A stretch of DNA of 14,272 nt from Bacteroidales bacterium (GTDB taxonomy: Bacteria > Bacteroidota > Bacteroidia > Bacteroidales > Muribaculaceae), in assembly GCA_004557565.1 (NCBI GenBank), contig SFGS01000058.1, positions 1 to 14,272 on the forward strand, in the 5' to 3' direction. The translations under genes were made by a program, and so were the position numbers. Every line of letters begins with the position of its first letter. Within the stretch, counting starts at the first letter, position 1. This document shows positions 6,453 through 12,326 of the stretch, in pieces. Under the pieces are notes generated by a model. The model saw only the letters and a list, made by a program, of their open reading frames with translations. It ran no database searches and had not been told where the DNA came from.

Positions 6453-7466
6453 CTATTTACCTTTGCGAATGGCTATTTCCTCTTCAATGTTTCTGCCGTG
6501 TCGAAGCAAAATCTTCCACACAAACGCCTTGATAAAGCCACAGCCATAGCTGCCCAACTGAATGAAGCTGGTGAGAATCGCCAAGCAGGCAATTTTCAGG
6601 CTCTTGGTCTCTGCCAATGCGCTAATCCACAGCAGCGCCACATACAGTGCCAATGGCAAGATTGCCCACCAGCGCCAGAATATGGCAAGCAGAATGAGCG
6701 TGGCGCAACCGATCACAAACACCGCCGGCAAGGTGTGAACCAACTTCAGCGAATCGGGGTAAAGCAATTTAAGCGTGATGCGCGACATGCCGAACACATA
6801 GGTTTGGCGCGAGAACGAGCGCAAGGTGTTGCGGCGCTTGTGATACACATACGCGTCGCGGAACAGCGTGATGGTGAAACCAGCCTTGCGGATTCGGGTG
6901 CTCATGTCGATGTCTTCGCTAAACATTTCACGGAATCCGCCCACGGTTTCCCATACTTTGCGGCTGTAACCCATATTGAACGAGCGAGGCACAAACTTTT
7001 CGAGTTGCACCTTGCCGCCTCTGATACCGCCTGTGGTGAGGAACGCCGTCATCGAAAACGAGATGGCTTTCTGCGTGTCGTTGAAGTCGGCGCTGGCGGC
7101 ATCGGGTCCGCCGAAGCAGTCCACAGGCTGTTTTTTCAGCGATGCCTTCAGAGCTTCGAAGTATTGTGGAGGAATCACGCAATCGCTGTCGAAAAATATG
7201 AAGTAATCGCCTTTGGCACGCTCAATTCCGTAGTTTCGGGCAATGCTGCGTCCGTCGTTTTCCTTCCAGAAATAGTGCACGTCCACCTTGTCGGCATAGG
7301 CTTGCGCAATGTCGTCGCATCGCTCTGTGGAGCCGTCCTCCACGAGCATCACCTCAAAGTCGCGGTCGGTCTGTTTTGAGAGGCTTTCAAGCAAGTCGCG
7401 CACCTCGCCACGTCTGTTATACACGGGCACGATAACGGAGAAATATGGTTTACCTTGATTGTTCAT
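6453..7466 (-). CDS. Family 2 glycosyltransferase with C-terminal membrane segments
   Basis: This is an inverting GT-A fold glycosyltransferase that transfers a sugar from a nucleotide donor to an envelope glycan or lipid-linked acceptor; the acceptor is unknown. With the chosen start it has 337 residues. The GT2 domain opens with YFSVIVPVYNRRGEV (8-22). It has EDG at 43-45, the DSD donor/metal motif at 93-95 in FFDSDCVIPP, and SEDIDMSTRIRKAG (183-196), whose ED supplies the likely base. Two or three hydrophobic segments (about 245-265, 268-285 and 293-315) should anchor it in the inner membrane with the catalytic domain in the cytoplasm. An ATG at 7493 is in frame but falls inside the -7 box at 7491-7498, so it is unlikely to be translated; ATGs at 7472 and 7466 remain, and 7466 was taken. 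It is the first gene of the operon with radC. Confidence 0.88.
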   Translation of the reverse strand: MNNQGKPYFSVIVPVYNRRGEVRDLLESLSKQTDRDFEVMLVEDGSTERCDDIAQAYADKVDVHYFWKENDGRSIARNYGIERAKGDYFIFFDSDCVIPPQYFEALKASLKKQPVDCFGGPDAASADFNDTQKAISFSMTAFLTTGGIRGGKVQLEKFVPRSFNMGYSRKVWETVGGFREMFSEDIDMSTRIRKAGFTITLFRDAYVYHKRRNTLRSFSRQTYVFGMSRITLKLLYPDSLKLVHTLPAVFVIGCATLILLAIFWRWWAILPLALYVALLWISALAETKSLKIACLAILTSFIQLGSYGCGFIKAFVWKILLRHGRNIEEEIAIRKGK

Positions 7467-7490
7467 TTGCATAAATTCTAATAAAGTATG

Positions 7491-7498
7491 CAAATATA
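7491..7498 (-). promoter_or_regulatory. Putative -7 box for the glycosyltransferase-radC operon
   Basis: The minus strand reads TATATTTG followed by C, a good TAnnTTTG match. The predicted transcript would start near 7485, leaving a leader of about 15-20 nt before the ATG at 7466 or 7472. This rules against the in-frame ATG at 7493. No clear -33 element is seen. Confidence 0.55.
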
Positions 7499-7551
7499 CA
7501 ATTTTAAGCCGAAAAAGCCGTAAAAAATTAGCGACACAAATAAAAAAAGCC

Positions 7552-7559
7552 TAACTTTG
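7552..7559 (+). promoter_or_regulatory. Putative -7 box for the secreted endonuclease gene
   Basis: TAACTTTG followed by C matches the Bacteroidetes -7 consensus. It is 54 nt upstream of the ATG at 7614, with an AT-rich leader between. It is divergent from the glycosyltransferase promoter, so the 147-bp spacer 7467-7613 holds both. Confidence 0.55.
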
Positions 7560-7613
7560 CACCGCTTAAAAACTTATTAATTTTTAAATCAACTAATTTG
7601 ACTACACTTTATT

Positions 7614-9224
7614 ATGAAGCAATACAAAAATTTATTTTTATCTGCTCTGCTAATCTTTAGTGTTGGCATTTCTGTGTTTGCGGCTGCCCCTGCCGGATAT
7701 TACCGCTCGCTCAACGGCCTGAAAGGGCAGGCGTTGAAAAATGCGGTACACAACCTCATCAAGAATCACACTGTGGTGTCGTACAACAGCCTTTGGAACT
7801 ACTTCCCAAGCACCGACTGCCGCCCTACCGACAAAAGCGTGGTGTGGGATATGTATAGCAACAATGTTTACCACTTCAATGGTTTCAAGGGCGTGAGTGG
7901 TATGCACAAGGAGCACTCCTTCCCTAAAAGCTGGTGGGGCGGAACTGAAGTTGACGCCTACACCGACCTTCACCACCTCTATCCAAGCGACGGTCAAGCC
8001 AATATGGCTAAGAGCAACCACCCATTGGGCGAGGTGGCAAATGCCTCGTTCAACAATGGCGTGACCAAGGTGGGCACCCCTGTGGCTGGCCAAGGCGGTG
8101 GCGACGGCACCGTGTTCGAGCCCGACAATGCCTACAAGGGCGACTTCGCGCGCACCTATTTCTATATGGCCACTTGCTACCAAGACTACAAGTGGAAGTA
8201 CACCTACATGGTGAACAACAGCAGTTGGAAAACGCTCAACACCTGGGCCATCGACATGCTGCTCAAATGGAGCCGAAACGACCCCGTGAGCGACAAGGAA
8301 AACGACCGCAACGACGCCGTGTATCGCATTCAGAACAACCGTAACCCTTTCATCGACCTTCCCGAACTGATTGAATACATCTGGGGCGACAAGCAAGACC
8401 AGGTGTTCAACGTGGAAGGCGGCGACCCTCCTGTGGGCGACCCAGCACTCATCACCCCAACACAAGGCACCGAACTCTACTTCGGCGAAGTGGGATTGGG
8501 CAAGAGCATCAACTATGTGGTGTATGTGAAGGGCGAAAACCTCACCAACACCCTGAGCGTGCGTGTGTATAAGAATGATTACGCTATGTTCACCACCAGC
8601 GTGAAATCAATCGACCGCAGCGCAGTGAACAGCAAGCAGGGCTACCCTCTCGTAATCACCTACACCCCAACGGCTATCGGCAACCACAAGGCAAAACTGC
8701 TCTTGAGCGACGGTGGATTGGTGGGCAGCATAGGCGTGGAACTGTCGGCATCATGTCTGCCAGCGCCCACACTCACCCCAATCACTGCCTACGCGGCAAG
8801 CAATGTGACCGATTCGAGTTTCGTGGCTAACTGGCAACCCACAACCGATGCCATCGACTATTACATCGTGAACCACTCCATCTTCGACGGCAACAACGAT
8901 GTGCTCGACAGCGAGTCGGTGGTGGTTGACGCAGAGGAATCAAGCTGCGAATTTACCAATATGAAACTCGGCAAGAAGCACACCTACACCGTGCAGTCGT
9001 TCCGCCTGGGCTACACTTCTGAGGTGTCGAACATCATCACCGTGGAGAACAATGGCATCATCGGCGACCTCAACGGCGATGGTCAACTGAATGTGACCGA
9101 CGTGACCGTGCTAATCAACATGATTCTCGGCACCGAACCAATGTCCGCTAAAGCCGACATCAACGGCGACGGAAAAGTTGATGTGAGCGACATAACCGCC
9201 CTCATCAACCTCATCCTGCACTAA
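7614..9224 (+). CDS. Secreted endonuclease I with Ig-like, FN3 and dockerin domains
   Basis: This is an exported, non-specific DNA/RNA endonuclease of the endonuclease I (EndA/Vvn-type, beta-beta-alpha metal) family, probably used to degrade extracellular nucleic acid. The 536-residue protein has a signal peptide (about 1-24, ending VFAAA) and a nuclease domain (about 28-265). The catalytic signature is HKEHSFPKSWWG, with Glu100 and general base His101, followed by DLHHLYPSDGQAN, with Asn130 as second metal ligand; these mirror Glu79, His80 and Asn127 of Vvn. A beta-rich Ig-like module (about 278-382) and a fibronectin III domain (about 385-476) follow. The C-terminus (482-534) is a type I dockerin with two calcium loops, DLNGDGQLNVTD and DINGDGKVDVSD. 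The dockerin replaces the sorting tail expected on many Bacteroidetes secreted proteins. The gene has its own promoter and terminator. Confidence 0.93.
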   Translation: MKQYKNLFLSALLIFSVGISVFAAAPAGYYRSLNGLKGQALKNAVHNLIKNHTVVSYNSLWNYFPSTDCRPTDKSVVWDMYSNNVYHFNGFKGVSGMHKEHSFPKSWWGGTEVDAYTDLHHLYPSDGQANMAKSNHPLGEVANASFNNGVTKVGTPVAGQGGGDGTVFEPDNAYKGDFARTYFYMATCYQDYKWKYTYMVNNSSWKTLNTWAIDMLLKWSRNDPVSDKENDRNDAVYRIQNNRNPFIDLPELIEYIWGDKQDQVFNVEGGDPPVGDPALITPTQGTELYFGEVGLGKSINYVVYVKGENLTNTLSVRVYKNDYAMFTTSVKSIDRSAVNSKQGYPLVITYTPTAIGNHKAKLLLSDGGLVGSIGVELSASCLPAPTLTPITAYAASNVTDSSFVANWQPTTDAIDYYIVNHSIFDGNNDVLDSESVVVDAEESSCEFTNMKLGKKHTYTVQSFRLGYTSEVSNIITVENNGIIGDLNGDGQLNVTDVTVLINMILGTEPMSAKADINGDGKVDVSDITALINLILH

Positions 9225-9248
9225 AACAACATCAAATAATTCTCCCAC

Positions 9249-9282
9249 AGCCCTCGCAGCCACCACCTGCGAGGGCTTTTTT
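9249..9282 (+). terminator. Rho-independent terminator of the endonuclease gene
   Basis: A perfect 11-bp GC-rich stem (9249-9259 with 9267-9277), a 7-nt loop and a run of six T (9277-9282). It begins 25 nt after the stop codon. Confidence 0.92.
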
Positions 9283-9305
9283 CATGCCATCACAACGTGG
9301 AAGAA

Positions 9306-9783
9306 TGGTTCAGCGGATAAATGCTGGGAGCACAGAAACAAAAACATAAAAAAACAGCTCGCCTTCGGCGAAAAACCAAACCCGGTAGGGACGTGATAAT
9401 TCACGTCCGCCCATAATTATGATACCATATTGAATATCAACCATTTGGCGCGGACGCGAAGTGTCGCGTCCCTACCATGCAAAATCGTTTGGGGAAATTT
9501 GATGCAACCTCCTTCCAAGAAATCATTATATCATCAGGGGTTTTTCGCCGTGAAACGGCGAGCGGTTTTTATCCTTGGAGCAAAGTGGAAAGCCCTCGTA
9601 AGAGGGTGGCGGAGGGATTGTGTGGTTGGCGGCATGGAAACTCATTTCCAATGACGCAAAGCGCACAGTCGCACCGCCAAATGCGAAGCATTCCACTTTG
9701 CTCCAAGGTTGTTTTTCATATTTTTGTTTTTTGTTCCCATCCATGTACATAATCTATCCCCCAGTATTTATCCACTGACCCCA
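9306..9783 (-). mobile_element. Composite MITE-like element E3 (478 bp, inverted, module C deleted)
   Basis: Read on the minus strand this has the same order as E1: A, B, then a stub of C. Inverted ends are 9306-9328 and 9758-9783; the latter is identical over 26 bp to the right end of E2. Module A (9573-9708) has perfect 18-bp arms (9573-9590 with 9691-9708). Module B (9385-9493) has 8-bp-stem hairpins at 9389-9408 and 9452-9471. Of module C only the CGCCGAAGGCG hairpin remains, joined directly to the inner inverted repeat (9336-9358). It begins 24 nt past the endonuclease terminator and ends about 220 bp before ald. No coding potential and no obvious target-site duplication are seen. Together with the ald leader it accounts for the 779-bp gap 9225-10003. 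Confidence 0.78.
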
Positions 9784-9907
9784 TCAAATGGGGCGATTGT
9801 GGGCGGAAAAGGCGGAAAGCACTGCAAGGGAGCGAAAATGTGTCATTATTTCACACTTACATATCGGGAAAAAGAAAAATCATCATAAAAATGAAAAAAA
9901 ACGTCAA

Positions 9908-9943
9908 TTTGATAGTGATAATTATTTTTTTTTCATAAATTTG
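9908..9943 (+). promoter_or_regulatory. Putative promoter of ald
   Basis: The -7 box TAAATTTG is at 9936-9943 and a -33 TTTG at 9908-9911, separated by 24 nt, slightly wider than typical. An A-rich leader of about 55 nt follows, ending in an A-run directly before the ATG, with no Shine-Dalgarno sequence. Confidence 0.55.
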
Positions 9944-10003
9944 GGGCATTAAAACCAACTTCAAAAATTAACAAGAACAAACAACTTAAAAACAAACAAA
10001 AAA

Positions 10004-11110
10004 ATGAAAGTCGGTATTCCAAAAGAAATCAAGAACAACGAAAACCGCGTTGGCATGACCCCCGCAGGCGTTGCTGAATTAGTGAAAAATGGTCACGAAG
10101 TATTTGTACAGCACACAGCTGGTGAAGGCAGCGGTTTCCCCGATGAGCAGTACACAGCAGTAGGTGCAAAAATCCTCCCTACCATTGAAGATGTGTATGC
10201 CACAGCCGACATGATCGTAAAGGTGAAAGAGCCTATCAAGCCTGAGTACAAACTCATCCGCAAAGGACAGCTCTTGTTCACTTACTTCCACTTCGCAAGC
10301 GATGAAGAGCTCACCAAGGCCATGATTGAAAGTGGCTCAGTGTGCCTCGCTTACGAAACTGTAGAAACTCCCGACCGCCGCTTACCATTGCTCGTGCCTA
10401 TGAGCGAAGTGGCAGGTCGCATGGCAGCCATCAACGCTGCTTACTATCTCCAGAAGACAAAAGGCGGCAAGGGCAAGCTCATTGGTGGCGTGCCTGGCGT
10501 GAAGCCTGCCAAGTTCCTCGTGCTCGGTGGTGGCACCGTGGGTGAAGCTTGCGCTCGCTATGCAGCCGGCATGGGCGCAGATGTGCTCATTACCGATGTG
10601 TATCTCCCACGCCTCCGTCAACTCGACCTCGAAACTCCAGCCAATGTTCGCACGCTCTACAGCTCCGAACACAATATCCGCATGGAATTGAAGGATGTGG
10701 ACGCAGTGATTGGCTCGGTGCTCATTCCAGGCGAAAAAACTCCATACCTCATCAGTAGAGAAATGCTCAAGGAAATGCAACCCGGCACAGTGCTCGTCGA
10801 CGTGGCTATCGACCAAGGTGGCTGCTTCGAAACATCGCGCCCAACCACCCACTCCGAACCAACCTACGAAGTGGACGGCATTCTCCACTATGCAGTGGCA
10901 AACATTCCTGGCGCAGTGCCCAACACATCAACCATGGCCCTGACCAACGCCACCCTCAAATATGCCGTAAAACTCGCCAACAAGGGCTGGCAACAGGCAT
11001 GTAAAGAAGATGAGGCACTCTACAAAGGCCTCAACGTGGTGGAAGGAAAAGTCACCTTCAAGGGCGTAGCCGAAGCATGGAACCTCCCCTACGAGCCCAT
11101 CACCCTCTAA
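10004..11110 (+). CDS. ald: Alanine dehydrogenase
   Basis: The enzyme interconverts L-alanine and pyruvate plus ammonium with NAD(H), in the cytoplasm, linking amino-acid catabolism or nitrogen assimilation to central carbon. The 368-residue length is typical. All catalytic residues sit at the standard family positions: Arg15 in NENRVG, Lys75 in VKVKEP, His96 in TYFHFA and Asp270 in VAIDQGG. The N-terminal substrate domain surrounds a central Rossmann NAD domain (about 140-300) with GGGTVG at 175-180. The Asp at 198 (ITDVY) at the end of the second Rossmann strand suggests a preference for NAD over NADP. Transhydrogenase alpha subunits are related, but the single-domain length and these residues fit Ald. 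It is flanked by its own promoter and terminator, so it appears monocistronic. Confidence 0.96.
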   Translation: MKVGIPKEIKNNENRVGMTPAGVAELVKNGHEVFVQHTAGEGSGFPDEQYTAVGAKILPTIEDVYATADMIVKVKEPIKPEYKLIRKGQLLFTYFHFASDEELTKAMIESGSVCLAYETVETPDRRLPLLVPMSEVAGRMAAINAAYYLQKTKGGKGKLIGGVPGVKPAKFLVLGGGTVGEACARYAAGMGADVLITDVYLPRLRQLDLETPANVRTLYSSEHNIRMELKDVDAVIGSVLIPGEKTPYLISREMLKEMQPGTVLVDVAIDQGGCFETSRPTTHSEPTYEVDGILHYAVANIPGAVPNTSTMALTNATLKYAVKLANKGWQQACKEDEALYKGLNVVEGKVTFKGVAEAWNLPYEPITL

Positions 11111-11136
11111 ACACCCCCAAATCCCCAAATAAAACC

Positions 11137-11169
11137 GGGCTGCCCCCCAAAAGGCAGCCCCCTTTTTTT
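11137..11169 (+). terminator. Rho-independent terminator of ald
   Basis: An 8-bp GC-rich stem (11137-11144 with 11153-11160), an 8-nt loop, then CC and seven T (11163-11169). It starts 27 nt after the ald stop codon and separates ald from the next gene. Confidence 0.9.
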
Positions 11170-11201
11170 ACAATACCGTGGTTTCCAAACTATTTTAGGT
11201 G

Positions 11202-11211
11202 CCACGCGTGG
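11202..11211. promoter_or_regulatory. Perfect 10-bp palindrome upstream of the MltF-like gene
   Basis: CCACGCGTGG is a perfect palindrome whose near edge is 18 nt upstream of the putative -7 box at 11230-11237, in the -33 region. It may be an operator, but a single short palindrome is weak evidence. Confidence 0.25.
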
Positions 11212-11229
11212 AAATTGAATGGAAATTTG

Positions 11230-11237
11230 TAAATTTG
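11230..11237 (+). promoter_or_regulatory. Putative -7 box for the MltF-like gene
   Basis: TAAATTTG matches TAnnTTTG. It lies within the first codons of the longest open frame (ATG at 11219). It therefore favours a downstream start at 11264, with a leader of about 20 nt. Confidence 0.45.
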
Positions 11238-11263
11238 TAGGTATGATGAGGCAAAGTGAAAAA

Positions 11264-12085
11264 ATGAAGAGTGGACGGCTGGGGCTTTATGTGGCTCTGC
11301 TGGTGGGTGCATTGGTGGTGATGGCGCTGCTGCGCAACTGCGGGGGTGGCGAGATTCCACTGCAACCGGGTGCCGACAATGTAAGTAAGAGCGGTGGCGA
11401 CACGCTCGATGTGGCTATCGAATACTCCCCCATCAGTTACTACACCTACGCCGACACGCTCGGCGGCTTGGACTACGATTTGCTGCGCATGGTGTCGAAG
11501 CGCATGGGGCAACCTATGAAATTCCATTCGGTGGTGACGCTGAGCAAGGCGCTGGAGGAGCTTGACCGTGGCACCTACGACTTGCTGGCTGGGCAGTTTC
11601 CATCCACCACGGAAGCGCAGGAGAAATATCTATTTACCGACGATGTGTTTTTGGATAAGCAGGTGCTGGTGCAACGCAAAGACGCGAAGGGCGGCACAGC
11701 GGTAAAGTCGCAGCTCGATTTGGCTGGAAAAACGGTGTGGATTGTGAAAGATTCGCCTATGCGTGAGCGTGTGGAGGCACTGAGCCGTGAGATTGGCGAC
11801 ACTATCCATATACAAACGGAAAACAGTTACGGTCCTGAGCAACTGTTTCTGAAGGTGGTGACTGGCGAAATTGATTTTGCCGTAATCAACAGCCACATTG
11901 CCCATCAACTTGCGAAGAAATATGCCGACAAGGTGGACGTGAGCCGCGACATCAGTTTCTCGCAACTCCAGTCGTGGGTGCTGAAAAAGGGCAACACGGA
12001 TTTATGTAAAAAAATCAACGAGCAAATCAAAGCCATCAAAGCCGACTCGCTCGCCTATTCCACCCTGCTCCACCGCTATTTCTAA
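11264..12085 (+). CDS. Membrane-anchored, MltF-like substrate-binding domain protein
   Basis: This is an SBP_bac_3-type solute-binding protein, closest in wording to the N-terminal half of Bacteroidetes MltF proteins: LLAGQFPSTTEAQEKYLF, KQVLVQRKDA and DISFSQLQSWVLKKG are typical of that half. MltF couples such a domain to a lytic transglycosylase, but here the protein ends after the binding domain (about 273 residues), so it probably senses or binds a ligand without cutting peptidoglycan. A hydrophobic segment (about 7-24) followed by LLRNCGGG could be a signal anchor; the residues before Cys26 do not form a good lipobox, so lipidation is doubtful. In-frame ATGs at 11219, 11243 and 11246 are possible, but the -7 box at 11230-11237 favours 11264. 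No ABC permease or ATPase genes are adjacent, and the ald terminator precedes it, so it is probably a single-gene unit. Confidence 0.8.
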   Translation: MKSGRLGLYVALLVGALVVMALLRNCGGGEIPLQPGADNVSKSGGDTLDVAIEYSPISYYTYADTLGGLDYDLLRMVSKRMGQPMKFHSVVTLSKALEELDRGTYDLLAGQFPSTTEAQEKYLFTDDVFLDKQVLVQRKDAKGGTAVKSQLDLAGKTVWIVKDSPMRERVEALSREIGDTIHIQTENSYGPEQLFLKVVTGEIDFAVINSHIAHQLAKKYADKVDVSRDISFSQLQSWVLKKGNTDLCKKINEQIKAIKADSLAYSTLLHRYF

Positions 12086-12115
12086 CCATCAGAGAGAAAT
12101 TAGAGGTTAGAAAAA

Positions 12116-12147
12116 AGTCAACAAGTCTACGAGTCAACAGGTCAACG
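12116..12147. repeat. 8-bp tandem repeat (four units)
   Basis: Four consecutive 8-bp units of the type AGTCAACA/AGTCTACG run from 12116 to 12147 with a partial fifth (AGTTTGGG). They lie 31 bp after the stop codon of the MltF-like gene. A period of 8 is not codon-based. Function is unknown. Confidence 0.75.
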
Positions 12148-12170
12148 AGTTTGGGGGCTGGTGGTCCCGA

Positions 12171-12197
12171 TTGGGTCTGCTTGGGTCTGCTTGGGTT
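12171..12197. repeat. 10-bp tandem repeat
   Basis: TTGGGTCTGC occurs twice in direct succession (12171-12190), followed by a partial third unit (TTGGGTT). It lies between the 8-bp tandem repeat and the 39-bp repeat, making 12116-12309 an almost continuous patch of different repeats. Confidence 0.7.
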
Positions 12198-12207
12198 CGA
12201 GAAGCAG

Positions 12208-12246
12208 AACACCGATTTAATCCATTTAAATCCATTTACACCCTAT
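12208..12246. repeat. 39-bp AT-rich repeat, copy 2
   Basis: It matches 5608-5646 at about 35 of 39 positions, in the same orientation. It has an internal direct repeat of TTTAAATCCAT type. The inverted partner seen downstream of copy 1 is not evident here. Confidence 0.65.
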
Positions 12247-12265
12247 TTTAAAAAAAATAGAATCA

Positions 12266-12309
12266 CATCATAACGTAGGGACATGCCTTTAGCATGTTTC
12301 AATGGCAAC
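12266..12309. repeat. 44-bp hairpin repeat, copy 2
   Basis: It matches 4898-4941 in the same strand orientation and contains GTAGGGACATGCC. The hairpin arms are 12281-12286 with 12292-12297. It ends 17 nt from the 3' end of the TPR-like gene, which is on the minus strand, so its orientation relative to the gene is opposite to that of copy 1. Confidence 0.7.
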
Positions 12310-12326
12310 CAGCATCGCCCCACACA

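Noticed and set aside
7650..8465. A 271-codon open frame opposite the endonuclease domain
   Set aside because: It is an antisense shadow; the plus-strand frame has a signal peptide and an intact catalytic signature.
10004..12085. ald and the MltF-like gene as one operon
   Set aside because: A strong terminator (11137-11169) and a separate -7 box (11230-11237) lie between them.
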